Of a stretch of 64,000 bases of DNA, positions 52,189-62,428 are shown one piece after another. A program made the translations under genes and the position numbers. Each line of letters begins with the position of its first letter. Positions within the stretch are counted from its first letter, which is position 1. Source of the stretch: Iocasia fonsfrigidae (GTDB lineage: Bacteria > Bacillota > Halanaerobiia > Halanaerobiales > DTU029). The stretch lies in assembly GCF_017751145.1 (NCBI RefSeq), contig NZ_CP046640.1, forward strand, positions 1,096,137 to 1,160,136. Reading direction: 5' to 3'. The notes under the pieces are model-generated. The model was not told the origin of the DNA. It ran no database searches and saw nothing but the letters and a program-made list of their open reading frames with translations.

Positions 52189-52276
52189 TTGGGGAAATTT
52201 TTTAAAAATTTTAGTTCTAAAGGCTTAATCCAGAATTTATAATGCATATAAAAATATAATATAATACTAATGTTAA

Positions 52277-52504
52277 TTACATAGTGATTTTGAACCCCAA
52301 AAGTTTGGTTCTCCAGATACTAAAAAAAGTCATGAATTTTTTAAGAGCTTTATAACTGAAAAAGACGAAGCAAAAGAAAAAGCAGAGAAGGAAAAAGAAG
52401 AACAAAAGAAAAGGGAAGAAGAAAGGATATTGCTGGCCAAAGAAAAAGAATGGAAAGAAGCCAAGTATAAAAAGGAAAGAGAGAAGATGAGAAAAGAGGG
52501 ATAG
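52277..52504 (+). pseudogene. C-terminal remnant of a coiled-coil protein
   Basis: An open frame without a start codon, preceded by an in-frame stop: DFEPQKFGSPDTKKSHEFFK, then a strongly charged Lys/Glu coiled coil and a stop. It looks like the tail of a lost gene. A terminator follows at 52512-52540. Confidence 0.4.
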
Positions 52505-52511
52505 GATGATG

Positions 52512-52540
52512 ACCAGGGCTGCCTGGTTATTTTTTATTTT
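52512..52540 (+). terminator. Rho-independent terminator
   Basis: ACCAGG-GCTG-CCTGGT then a T-rich tail. Confidence 0.8.
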
Positions 52541-52664
52541 ATGGCTAGTTTTGTCGAATATAAAGGATTTATTAATATTATGCTGAAATAAACATAGTAA
52601 AATAGTAAAAAAGACTTAATATAAATAATTAAAAATGTTGGTTGTATAATTAATATACCTATTC

Positions 52665-52751
52665 TTACAGATTTTTTGCAGGAAATTAATGTATTTTGGT
52701 GAAGTTTATTAATGATGTAGAAAATTAATGTTAAAATTAAATACCAGTGTA
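52665..52751 (+). repeat. GCAGGAAATTAATG repeat, copy 3
   Basis: The most complete copy: GCAGGAAATTAATGTATTTT, then GTGAAGTTTATTAATG and TTAAAATTAAATACCAGTGT. It lies just before the hsdS tail. Confidence 0.7.
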
Positions 52752-52780
52752 TGATATATGGAAGAGAGGAAGCAATAAAT

Positions 52781-52954
52781 ATGGTAAACTTTCAGGACAT
52801 AGTAGAATATTTCGACAAAGAAACAAACAAAACAGACATTCTCATAGATAAAATACTCCAGCAAATTTCTAACCTAAAAGAATATAACCAGGCCCTTATA
52901 TCCAATGCCATAACTGGCAAGATAGATATCAGGGAGGTTTATCAGAATGAGTGA
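52781..52954 (+). pseudogene. hsdS: Type I restriction specificity subunit, C-terminal remnant
   Basis: 57 residues matching the last helix of HsdS: KILQQISNLKEYNQALISNA then ITGKIDIRE. Both target-recognition domains are gone. It may still be translated (GAGAGGA before ATG 52781) and keeps the start of the next gene overlapping its stop by 8 bp. It marks the left edge of a lost type I system. Confidence 0.75.
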
Positions 52955-53858
52955 TTTAAAGCTGTTTAATATTAGAAACGGAGTTCAGGAATTAAAGGGA
53001 GAGTCTGTAGCTTTGGAGAAATCCCTGCAGAATTTATTAGAAGCTAATCTTAGTGATTTTTTAGGAGTTCGTTTTTTAGCATCTGAATATTCTACTGGTG
53101 AAATTCATGGTGGTAGAATGGATACCATAGGTATTGATGAAAATAACTGCCCGGTAATTATTGAATATAAACGGTCTATGAATCAGAATGTTATCAATCA
53201 GGGTTTATATTATCTTGACTGGTTAATGGATCATAAGGCTAGCTTTAAACTGATGGTTATGGAGAGATTAGGAGCAGATATAGCTAAGGAGATTGAATGG
53301 TCTTCACCCAGGTTATTATGTATTGCAGGTGATTTCACTAAATTTGATGAACACGCTGTTAGACAGATAAACCGGAATATTGAACTGATAAGATATAAAA
53401 AATATGAAGATGAACTGCTGTTATTAGAACTGGTGAATGCTAGTTCTGGTACTACTGATGTTATTTCTAATACCGAAACCGGTATTGTGGAGAAAAAGAA
53501 ATATAAAACTGTAACAGATTATTTGAATCAATCAGATGAGAAGCTTACAGACCTTTATGAAAATATAAGAGAATTTCTTTTAAATCTGGGTAATGATGTT
53601 CAGGAGAAAACCCTACAATATTATATTGCCTTTAAACGTTTTCATAATTTTGCTTGTCTGGTAATACAGCCTAAAACCAATAACATACTGGTTTATCTAA
53701 AAGTTAATCCAAAATCCATAGAACTGGAAGAAGGTTTTACCAGGGATATGACTGGAATTGGGCATGTAGCTCCAGGTGATTTAGAGGTAACTCTTTATAA
53801 TAATGAAGATTTTGATAAAGCCAAGGATTTATTTGTGAGAAGTTATGAGGGGAGTTGA
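52947..53858 (+). CDS. NucS-like nuclease / DUF5655 protein
   Basis: 303 residues. The first half carries a PD-(D/E)XK-like core (GRMDTIGIDE, PVIIEYKRS), as in DUF91/NucS-type proteins. The second half (IREFLLNLGNDVQEKTLQYYIAFKRFHNFACLVIQPK) matches the DUF5655 domain. Such proteins occur beside type I restriction genes; exact role unknown. It is coupled to the hsdS remnant and followed by a broken hsdR start. Confidence 0.72.
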   Translation: MSDLKLFNIRNGVQELKGESVALEKSLQNLLEANLSDFLGVRFLASEYSTGEIHGGRMDTIGIDENNCPVIIEYKRSMNQNVINQGLYYLDWLMDHKASFKLMVMERLGADIAKEIEWSSPRLLCIAGDFTKFDEHAVRQINRNIELIRYKKYEDELLLLELVNASSGTTDVISNTETGIVEKKKYKTVTDYLNQSDEKLTDLYENIREFLLNLGNDVQEKTLQYYIAFKRFHNFACLVIQPKTNNILVYLKVNPKSIELEEGFTRDMTGIGHVAPGDLEVTLYNNEDFDKAKDLFVRSYEGS

Positions 53859-53953
53859 TTTCAGTGGTGGTATATCATAGGGAAAAGATCTTTAAAGAAG
53901 CCATAGAAAAATAGGTCTTAGAGCATGGTTATGAAAAGGGATATTTAAAATGA
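53855..53953 (+). pseudogene. hsdR 5' remnant
   Basis: Starts at a TTG overlapping the stop of the nuclease gene and reads VVYHREKIFKEAIEK, then a TAG, then VLEHGYEKGYLK and a stop. This is the N-terminal helix of type I restriction subunits. It is cut off by an IS3 remnant. Confidence 0.55.
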
Positions 53954-53977
53954 TTATTCCTGACCCCATATATTTTT

Positions 53978-54476
53978 TATAATTCCAGAAGAAGAATAGG
54001 ACGAATAATGAAAAAATATGGTCTGATTTCAAAGTATACCATGAAGCAATACAAGCTTCATTCAACTAAATGTAATGAAGATAAAATAGCAAATATTGTT
54101 AAAAGAAAGACTGCATCCCTTGCTATTAAGGCTTTTTCTAGTATCCATAGACCGCTTAATGAAATTAACATTTTACATACTGATAGATAATGAATTCAAA
54201 AATAATGCTATAGATCAACAACTTTTAAATACATTTAATATTGATCGTTCTTTAAGTAAAAAAGGTTGCCCCTATGATAATGCTGTTGCAGAAGCTGCTT
54301 TTAAAGTAGTAAAGACAGAGTTTGCTTTTGATAGAATATTTACTAACTTTGAGGAATTGAAATATGAGCTATTTGATTATGTTAACTGGTATAATAACCA
54401 TAGAATACATGGGTCATTAGATTATCTTACCCCTGTAGAATATAGGATGTTAATGTCCGAGAAAAAAGTGTGCTAA
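53978..54476 (+). pseudogene. IS3-family transposase remnant (IS150 type)
   Basis: The first frame gives RRRIGRIMKKYGLISKYTMK (HTH_21 end) running to HTDR; after a one-base shift the second continues NEFKNNAID...KKGCPYDNAVAEAAFKVVK...YNNHRIHGSLDYLTPVEYR, the end of the integrase core. The middle, with the first catalytic Asp, is deleted. Inactive. Confidence 0.85.
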
Positions 54477-54482
54477 AAAGGG

Positions 54483-54690
54483 TTGACAATCCAGTTATTT
54501 ATCATATGTTCTATAATAAGGTCTACATTATCAATAATCTCATCTTTAAGGCCAATGATTTCTTTGAATTTATCTATACAAACAAAATTCCCATAAGAAG
54601 TCACAGTATTATTATCAAAATCAAAATGAAGCAATTCTTTTTTTAAAGAATTTATCCTGTTATAACAGGAAGCATAGCAATTTAGGTTAA
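54483..54690 (-). pseudogene. Transposase N-terminal remnant (possibly IS1380-like)
   Basis: The minus strand reads LKKELLHFDFDNNTVTSYGN then IDKFKEIIGLKDEI, an N-terminus seen in some IS1380/IS4-like transposases. It is truncated where the IS3 remnant begins. Family assignment is tentative. Confidence 0.4.
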
Positions 54691-54873
54691 ATACTTTCCG
54701 ATTTCAGGTTTAAGTTATTTAAATTATAGAAATTAATAAATACAAACTACAGTGATCTAATATTAGGAGAAATAATAATTCTTGAAAGACAGAAAAACTA
54801 TTGAATTTAATAACAATCAATATATTATAAAATATTATAAAAATAATATAAAATATTAAAGAGGGTGTTTAAA

Positions 54874-57633
54874 GTGAATAAACAAGAATTAGCAGCAAAA
54901 ATCTGGGAAACGGCTAATGAGTTACGTGGAAGCATGGAAGCGAGTGAATATAAGGACTATATTCTAGGATTTATATTTTACAAATACCTATCAGAAAAAG
55001 AAGTTAACTTTTTATTAGGCAAAGGTTTCGAAAAAGAAGATATTGAGGATCTTAAAGAGAATGATGACGAAGATGTTAATTGGATATCTAATAATTTAGG
55101 TTATTTCATTGAACCAAAGCACTTATTTCAAACATGGATTAAAAGTGGGTCTGACTTTACTGTTGATAATGTTAGAACAGCCCTATCTGCATTTAATAGA
55201 AACATTAATCCAAATAAGAAAAAAATATTTGGGGGAGTACTTAATACTTTAGAACAGGGTCTTTCTAAATTAGGTGATACTGCTACAAGCCAAACAAAGG
55301 CTATTAGACAACTAGTAAGTCTTGTAAATGATGTTCCTACAAATAATCGAAAATATGATACCTTAGGTTATATCTATGAATACTTAATCAGTCAGTTTGC
55401 AGCAGGTGCAGGAAAAAAAGCTGGTGAATTTTATACTCCTCACGAAGTTTCTCTTGTGATGGCTGAGATCGTAGCAGAACATTTAAAAGATCAAGAAACA
55501 ATTCAAATCTATGACCCTACTAGTGGTTCTGGCTCACTACTCCTTAATATTGGACAAGCTATTAGCAAATATATTGATAATCCAAATAAGATTAAGTATT
55601 ATGCACAGGAAAAGATTCATAGCACTTATAACTTAACTCGTATGAATCTAGTAATGCATGAAGTATTACCAGATAATATGGTAATTAGAAATGGAGATAC
55701 CCTAGAAAGAGACTTTCCATATTTTGAAGATAGTGATCCTGAAGGGACTTACGAGCCAATTTTTGTAGATGCTGTAGTTTCAAATCCACCTTATAGTCAA
55801 CGGTGGGATCCTGCTGACAAAGGACATGACCCCCGTTTTTCTTCCTATGGTTTGGCACCAAAGAGTAAGGCAGATTATGCATTTTTACTCCACAGCTTAT
55901 ATCACCTAAAAAGAGAAGGGATATTAACAATCATTCTTCCCCATGGTGTACTATTCCGTGGAGGTGAAGAAGAAAATATTCGAAAAAAATTAATTGATAA
56001 TATAGATGCAATTATAGGATTACCCCCAAATATCTTTTTCGGAACAGGGATACCAACTATTATTATGGTTTTAAAAAAGAAAAAAGGTAACGATAATATA
56101 CTCTTTATAGATGCTTCCAAAGGTTTCAAAAAACACGGGAGTAAAAATGTATTACAATCATCAGATATTAAGCGGATTGTGGATACTGTTATTGAACGTG
56201 AAAATGTAGAAAAGTATGCACGCCTGGTATTCATAGATGACATTATTAAAAATGAATACAACCTAAATATTACTCGTTATATTAGCTCAGATGAAGATGA
56301 TGAAGAATGGGATGTTTATGCAACTATGCTTGGTGGTATTCCTAAAACCGAATTAAAAAAATATAGCAATATTTGGGGAGCGATGCCTAACTTATATAAT
56401 GATTTATTTGATGAAAAAAATCAGAAATATGTTGAATTAAAGTCTGGTAATGTTCGGGATTTAATTAAAAATTCACGCGACTCAAATGAGTTTAAATCGA
56501 AATTCAATAGTAAATTTAGTGATTATAGTGATTTTCTATCGGAACAATTGATTGAAAATGCTATGGATATAAAACTAGCTATAAAAAAAGAGGTTTTAGT
56601 TAAGGATTTATTTAATCGATTTAAGACTATTCCTTTAATTGATAGGTACATAGCTTATCAAATCTTTGATGATACATGGAAGATAATAGCTAATGATTTA
56701 GAGAGTATGCAACAAGAGTCATTTGATGCTTTAAGAGCTGTCGATCCAAATATGGTTATGAAAACGAAAAAAGGGAAAAAGGTAGAAGAGCAAGACGGGT
56801 GGAAGGGGCGTATTATCCCCTTTGAAGTAGTTCAAAATAGCATATTGAAAGAAGAAAAAAATGAAGTAGATAGACTAGAATCTCGACAAATGGATATTCA
56901 AGAAGAACTTACAAACATTATTAATACACTTTCAGAAGAGGAAGGTGAATATAGTGTTTTAAATGATAAAAATGATAAGTTTCTAATTAATGATACTAAA
57001 GCAGCATTAAATGAGTTATTTGAAGAAATAGAAACTCCTGAGCTAAATGCATTAAATAAATATAATGAGTTGTATAGTAACGAAAGTACTTCTGTTTTGC
57101 TGGAATTCATTAATAATCATAATGAGATTAATTGGGATTCAATGAGGAAAAAGAAAGATGGCACACCATATATAAACGAATTAAGAGATTATATTCTGAC
57201 ACTACAGAAAAACTACGAGTTTCCTGAAGACTCCTTTGGAGCAAAACTATCAGCTGCCGTTTCTTTAATTGATGAAGAAAAGCAAGTAAAAAAAGATTTT
57301 AAGGAAAAAACAAATGGACTACACATGTTAACAAAGAAGACTATTGAAGAACTTACAGATGAAGAAGCTAAAGATATGCTTAAGTTAAAGTGGATTGAAC
57401 CTTTAGTAAATTCTCTTTTAGAACTTCCTAATAAACTTATTGATGATATAGCAGAAAGCTTGTCTAACCTTAATAAAAAATATGAAGATACGCTTATAGA
57501 TATTGAAGATAAAATAGATTCTTCCTCAAGAAAATTAAATACTTACCTAAATGAATTAACTGGAAGCGAGTTTGATATAAAAGGATTAAGTGAGTTTAAG
57601 AAGTTATTAAGTGGTGATAATGATGGGAGATAA
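54874..57633 (+). CDS. hsdM: Type I restriction-modification DNA methyltransferase, long form
   Basis: 919 residues against about 500 to 550 for classical HsdM. The N-terminal helical domain (WETANELRGSMEASEYKDYI) and methyltransferase motifs are intact: DPTSGSGSLLL at about 214 and NPPY at 304 (adenine-N6 type). The C-terminal 350 or so residues are rich in Glu/Lys helices and probably coiled coils. GAGGG at 54861-54865 fits the GTG at 54874 better than that at 54865. The stop overlaps the hsdS start. Confidence 0.93.
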   Translation: MNKQELAAKIWETANELRGSMEASEYKDYILGFIFYKYLSEKEVNFLLGKGFEKEDIEDLKENDDEDVNWISNNLGYFIEPKHLFQTWIKSGSDFTVDNVRTALSAFNRNINPNKKKIFGGVLNTLEQGLSKLGDTATSQTKAIRQLVSLVNDVPTNNRKYDTLGYIYEYLISQFAAGAGKKAGEFYTPHEVSLVMAEIVAEHLKDQETIQIYDPTSGSGSLLLNIGQAISKYIDNPNKIKYYAQEKIHSTYNLTRMNLVMHEVLPDNMVIRNGDTLERDFPYFEDSDPEGTYEPIFVDAVVSNPPYSQRWDPADKGHDPRFSSYGLAPKSKADYAFLLHSLYHLKREGILTIILPHGVLFRGGEEENIRKKLIDNIDAIIGLPPNIFFGTGIPTIIMVLKKKKGNDNILFIDASKGFKKHGSKNVLQSSDIKRIVDTVIERENVEKYARLVFIDDIIKNEYNLNITRYISSDEDDEEWDVYATMLGGIPKTELKKYSNIWGAMPNLYNDLFDEKNQKYVELKSGNVRDLIKNSRDSNEFKSKFNSKFSDYSDFLSEQLIENAMDIKLAIKKEVLVKDLFNRFKTIPLIDRYIAYQIFDDTWKIIANDLESMQQESFDALRAVDPNMVMKTKKGKKVEEQDGWKGRIIPFEVVQNSILKEEKNEVDRLESRQMDIQEELTNIINTLSEEEGEYSVLNDKNDKFLINDTKAALNELFEEIETPELNALNKYNELYSNESTSVLLEFINNHNEINWDSMRKKKDGTPYINELRDYILTLQKNYEFPEDSFGAKLSAAVSLIDEEKQVKKDFKEKTNGLHMLTKKTIEELTDEEAKDMLKLKWIEPLVNSLLELPNKLIDDIAESLSNLNKKYEDTLIDIEDKIDSSSRKLNTYLNELTGSEFDIKGLSEFKKLLSGDNDGR

Positions 57634-58864
57634 AATACCAGAATTAAGATTTAATGGATTTGAGGATAAATGGGAGGAACATCTGTTTAAAGACTTTACT
57701 AAACTCTCTCAAGGACTTCAAATAGCTATTGATAAGCGTTTCACTGAACCGGGCAAAAATAGAGAGTTTTATATTACAAATGAATTTTTAAAACCAGAAA
57801 GTAAAACAAGATACTATATAGAATCACCATCAATAAACGTAGTGGCTAATAAAGAAGATGTTTTAATGACTAGAACTGGAAATACGGGAGAAATAGTTAC
57901 TGATGTTAAAGGGGCTTTTCATAATAATTTCTTTAAAATTGACTATTGTAGGACTGTCGTGAAAAAGAATTTTTTATATTATTTTCTCAATTCATCTCGT
58001 ATACAAAAAGAAATACTTGCTAGAGCTGGTTCATCTACTATACCAGATTTAAATCATAATGATTTTTATAAAATTGTCGCTTTTTTACCATCTCTTGCCG
58101 AACAAAACAAAATTGGCTACCTCTTTAAAGAACTTGACCAAAGCATCAACTACGAACAACAAAAATTAAAGAAATTAAAACAATTAAAGCTGGCTATGTT
58201 ACAAAAGATGTTTCCTAAAGAAGGAGAGAAAATACCAGAAATAAGGTTTAATGGATTTGAAGGAGATTGGGATGAGGCATTACTTGGAGAGTGTGGGGAA
58301 ACTTATACAGGACTTTCTGGGAAAACCAAAAATGACTTTGGGCATGGAAATGCAGAATATGTAACATATTTAAGCGTTTTTAACAATCCTATTTTATATA
58401 AAAATGGCACAGATAGAATTGAAATTGATTCAAATCAAAATGAAGTAATGTTTGGAGATGTAATATTCACGATTTCATCAGAAACACCTGGAGAGGTCGG
58501 AATGGCTTCTGTTTGGCATCAGAAGCGGAAAAATATTTATTTAAATAGTTTTTGTTTTGGCTACAGACCACAGGAAGAATTCAACAACTTTTATTTAGGC
58601 TACGTTCTTCGAACTAATTTAGTCAGGTCACAATTTATAAAACTTGCTCAAGGAGTATCACGATATAATATTTCAAAACATAAAGCTATGAATATAGAAT
58701 TTCCAATTACTTCTATTAAAGAACAAGAAAAAATCGGAAAGTTTTTTAAAGAACTTGATGAAAATATTACTTCTCATCAAAATAAACTGAAAAAGCTTAA
58801 ACAATTTAAACAAGCAATGCTTCAGAAGATGTTTGTAGCTAATGAGGGGAGGAGTAATAATTGA
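57620..58864 (+). CDS. hsdS: Type I restriction specificity subunit
   Basis: About 414 residues with two target-recognition domains, each opened by the same phrase: IPELRFNGFEDKWEE and IPEIRFNGFEGDWDE. Each closes with a conserved helix: LKKLKQLKLAMLQKMFPKE and LKKLKQFKQAMLQKMFVA. Both halves intact, so a bipartite site is expected. Start could be 57620 or 57623; the ribosome site is poor, in keeping with coupling to hsdM (14-bp overlap). Confidence 0.92.
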   Translation: MMGDKIPELRFNGFEDKWEEHLFKDFTKLSQGLQIAIDKRFTEPGKNREFYITNEFLKPESKTRYYIESPSINVVANKEDVLMTRTGNTGEIVTDVKGAFHNNFFKIDYCRTVVKKNFLYYFLNSSRIQKEILARAGSSTIPDLNHNDFYKIVAFLPSLAEQNKIGYLFKELDQSINYEQQKLKKLKQLKLAMLQKMFPKEGEKIPEIRFNGFEGDWDEALLGECGETYTGLSGKTKNDFGHGNAEYVTYLSVFNNPILYKNGTDRIEIDSNQNEVMFGDVIFTISSETPGEVGMASVWHQKRKNIYLNSFCFGYRPQEEFNNFYLGYVLRTNLVRSQFIKLAQGVSRYNISKHKAMNIEFPITSIKEQEKIGKFFKELDENITSHQNKLKKLKQFKQAMLQKMFVANEGRSNN

Positions 58865-61800
58865 TATTTAAAGATGAACGTTCATTCGAAGATGCTTTAA
58901 TAAATTTATTGACTAGTCAAAAAGGCTGGGATGATGTCTTAAATAATCCCAACGAAGAAGATTTAATTAATAATTGGGCAGAAATCCTTTTTAATAATAA
59001 TAAAGAACAGGATAGGCTTAATAATGTACCTTTAAATCGTTCTGAAATGAACCAGATTCTAGAACAAATAAACTCTCTAGCTTCTCCACTTAAGAAAAAT
59101 GAATTTATCAATGGCAAATCTGTATCGATAAAGCGGGAAAATGAAAAAGATACCCTTCATTTTGGCAAAGAAGTTAGTTTAAAGATATATGATAGACAAG
59201 AGATTGCAGCAGGTCAGAGTTATTATCAAATCGCTAGACAACCTCGTTTTACCAAAAAATCCCCTTTATTAAGTGAGCGAAGAGGAGATTTTATGCTTCT
59301 TATTAATGGCATGCCTGTTATTCATGTAGAGTTAAAAAGAAGTAGTACTCCAATAAGTAAGCCTATTCACCAAATTAAACAATATATGTATGAACAAGTT
59401 TTTATAGGAATATTTTCACTAATTCAAGTTTTTGTTGCTATGACTCCAGATGAGACAGTTTATTTTGCAAATCCTGGTGAAGCGGAGTTGTTTAATAAAG
59501 ATTATTTCTTCCGCTGGGCTGATTTTAATAATGAACCTGTTAATGATTGGAAGCAGATTGCTGACACAATACTATCTATTCCTATGGCTCATCAAATAAT
59601 AGGTTTCTATACAATACCAGACTCTTCAGATAATACACTTAAGGTAATGCGGAGTTATCAAATTTATGCTGCTAGAGAGATTGCAAATCGTGTAGTAAAA
59701 ATTGATTGGCATGAAAAAGATCAATTGGGTGGATACATCTGGCATACCACAGGTTCTGGTAAAACACTTACCAGCTTTAAATCCGCACAATTAATTGCAT
59801 CATCTGGGGAAACAGATAAAGTAGTTTTTCTTATGGATAGAATTGAATTAGGCTCACAATCCTTAGCTGAATTTAAAGGCTTTGCAGAATTGGAAGACGA
59901 AATACATGGAACTGATTCTACTCTTGATTTGATAAGCAAGTTGAAAAGTGATAATCCTACTGAAACCTTGATAGTGACCTCTATACAAAAAATGTCTAAT
60001 ATTAAATCAGATGGAATAAAATATGCTGAATTAAGGGCAATTCAATCAAAAAGAATAGTAATTATTATAGATGAAGCTCACCGTTCAACCTTTGGTGAAA
60101 TGTTAGCAAGAATTAAATTCGAAACCTTTCCTGATGCAATTTACTTTGGATTTACAGGAACCCCTATCCATGAAGAAAACATGAGAAAAGATAGTACCAC
60201 AGCAACTATTTTTGGAGATGAGTTACACAGATATAGTTTAGTAGATGGGATACGGGATAAAAATGTACTAGGTTTTGATGCAACAAAAGTAGCCACTTTT
60301 AAGGATATCACAATAAGAAGAGAAGTAGCACTAATGAAAGCAAAAGCCAATAATGAAGTAGATGCTGTCAATGATCCAGTAAAGTCTAAAATATATTATA
60401 AATACATGGATGAAAAACAGGTACCAATAGTGGGTTATTATAATGAAAATGGAATCTATATCAGCGGAATTGAAGATTATATTCCTATGTCGCAATATAG
60501 AAGAGTTGAACACCAACAAGAAGTAACTAGAGATATATTAGAAAACTGGATAAGATTAAGTAGGAATGGAAAGTTTCATGCTTTACTTGCAACATCATCT
60601 ATTATAGAGGCAATAGAATATTACCGAATATTAAAGGATAATCCTTTAGGAGTTAAGGTGACTGCTTTATTTGATAAAAACTTTGATTATACTGGAGATA
60701 CTATATTTAAACAAGATGGTTTAGTAGAAATAATAGAAGATTATAACACCATGTACGGTCAAGATTTCTCTATACCAAAGCAAGCCCAATTTAAGAAAGA
60801 TATTACCTTAAGATTGGCACATAAGTATCCTTATCATAATATTGATAGAGATAATCAAATAGATATTGTAATTGTGGTGGATCAATTACTTACAGGCTAT
60901 GATTCTAAATATATAAATACGTTATATTTAGATAAAGTCACAGAATATGCTAATATTATACAAGCATTTTCAAGGACAAATAGACTTATGGGATCTGAAA
61001 AGCCCTTCGGAATTATTCGTTACTATCGGAAAGTACACACAATGGAAAAAAATATTAAAAAAGCAGTTAAACTATATTCTGGTGACAAGGAAATAGGATT
61101 ATTTGTGGAGAAACTGGGGAGTAACTTACTTGCGATGAATAGAATTTATGAAGATATAAAAAGTGTTTTTGAATCAAATGGGATTCATAATTTTGAAAAA
61201 TTACCTGATTCCGATGTAGCTAAACAAAAGTTTGCTGATTTATTTAAAGAATTTAATACTCTCTTAGAAGCTGCATTAATCCAAGGGTTTAATTGGGAAA
61301 AAAATGAATACTTCTGTGAAGTTAAACCAGGAGAGCCTAAGGTAAAAATTTCTATACTTTCTGACAAGCAAGTATATCAAGCATGGTTACTACGATACAA
61401 AGAACTTGGTGGAGGAGAAGGCGGTGGAACTGGAGTTGATAATATCCCCTTTGATATAGATTATGAAATAGTAGAAAAGGATTCTGAAAGAATTGATTAT
61501 GATTACCTTAATGCAAACTTTAGAAAATACATTAGATTAAGAAAAGATAAAAGTGATCCTGAGGAGTTAGATAGAGTTATTAATGATCTACATCGTTTCT
61601 TTTTAACTTTAACTAAGGAACAACAGAAATATGCTGATATGGTATTATACGATCTTCAAAACGGAGCTCTAATTGTAGAAGATGATAAAGAATTTATGGA
61701 TTATATTAATGAATATCAATCAAAAATAGAATATAATCAAATTCAAAATATAGTCAATTCCTTTGGATTAGACAATTCATTATTAAATAACATGTTAAAT

Positions 61801-62022
61801 TTAAGATTAACAGATAAAACTATAAATGAATTTGGGCGGTTTGATAAATTAATGGATTCAGTTGATATAAAAACAACTAGAAAGTGGTTTGAAGAACAAC
61901 TTGGTCATAAAATGAAACTTCGAGAAGTATATTCAAAAATAGATCAATTATTAAGAGATTTTATTATAGGAGGTGGTTTTGATATAGAGGAATATATTCG
62001 TATTGATATTGACAAGAATTAG
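58861..62022 (+). CDS. hsdR: Type I restriction endonuclease subunit
   Basis: 1053 residues. N-terminal nuclease motif (GDFMLLINGMPVIHVELKR), helicase Walker A TTGSGKT with K301, DEAH-type box IIIDEAHRSTFG (D404), FGFTGTPI, and QAFSRTNRL (motif VI). It translocates and cuts DNA lacking the HsdM mark. The TTG start overlaps the hsdS stop by 4 bp, with GGGGAGGAG correctly spaced. Complete and apparently active. Confidence 0.94.
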   Translation: MIFKDERSFEDALINLLTSQKGWDDVLNNPNEEDLINNWAEILFNNNKEQDRLNNVPLNRSEMNQILEQINSLASPLKKNEFINGKSVSIKRENEKDTLHFGKEVSLKIYDRQEIAAGQSYYQIARQPRFTKKSPLLSERRGDFMLLINGMPVIHVELKRSSTPISKPIHQIKQYMYEQVFIGIFSLIQVFVAMTPDETVYFANPGEAELFNKDYFFRWADFNNEPVNDWKQIADTILSIPMAHQIIGFYTIPDSSDNTLKVMRSYQIYAAREIANRVVKIDWHEKDQLGGYIWHTTGSGKTLTSFKSAQLIASSGETDKVVFLMDRIELGSQSLAEFKGFAELEDEIHGTDSTLDLISKLKSDNPTETLIVTSIQKMSNIKSDGIKYAELRAIQSKRIVIIIDEAHRSTFGEMLARIKFETFPDAIYFGFTGTPIHEENMRKDSTTATIFGDELHRYSLVDGIRDKNVLGFDATKVATFKDITIRREVALMKAKANNEVDAVNDPVKSKIYYKYMDEKQVPIVGYYNENGIYISGIEDYIPMSQYRRVEHQQEVTRDILENWIRLSRNGKFHALLATSSIIEAIEYYRILKDNPLGVKVTALFDKNFDYTGDTIFKQDGLVEIIEDYNTMYGQDFSIPKQAQFKKDITLRLAHKYPYHNIDRDNQIDIVIVVDQLLTGYDSKYINTLYLDKVTEYANIIQAFSRTNRLMGSEKPFGIIRYYRKVHTMEKNIKKAVKLYSGDKEIGLFVEKLGSNLLAMNRIYEDIKSVFESNGIHNFEKLPDSDVAKQKFADLFKEFNTLLEAALIQGFNWEKNEYFCEVKPGEPKVKISILSDKQVYQAWLLRYKELGGGEGGGTGVDNIPFDIDYEIVEKDSERIDYDYLNANFRKYIRLRKDKSDPEELDRVINDLHRFFLTLTKEQQKYADMVLYDLQNGALIVEDDKEFMDYINEYQSKIEYNQIQNIVNSFGLDNSLLNNMLNLRLTDKTINEFGRFDKLMDSVDIKTTRKWFEEQLGHKMKLREVYSKIDQLLRDFIIGGGFDIEEYIRIDIDKN

Positions 62023-62428
62023 GGATAGTATGTAAAAAAACAAAAAGAGTAGGATTTTTATAATTTAATTTGAATAATACACACAATTTTTACGAGTTAA
62101 GAAAAGAACATTAATCTAATCTTTTTGATCCAAAAAATACCTAGATTTTAATTCATAAAAATAATAGCTAGCTAAAAAAATGGAATAAATTTTTTCTGAA
62201 ATATTTTTATATAAGGAATAAGCAATAATTTTTCTTTAATGTGATGAAAAATAGAGATAATATCACAAATGTTCAATGAATATCCCCTTATATTTCATTG
62301 AAATATAAATAATATTGTCGATAATAAAGGATATAAAATATTTTTGTATAACTTTTATATTAAAGAATATTTCGGTAGTGCTATTTATATATAAAATAAT
62401 TTGAAGAATAATAATTGAGGTTGGTATT
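62023..62428. other. AT-rich gap before ligA
   Basis: About 400 bp, very AT-rich, with no gene, repeat or clear promoter found. Confidence 0.5.

Noticed and set aside
54008-54476. Two separate overlapping genes
   Set aside because: They are two frames of one decayed IS3 transposase, joined at HTDR/NEFKNN by a one-base shift.
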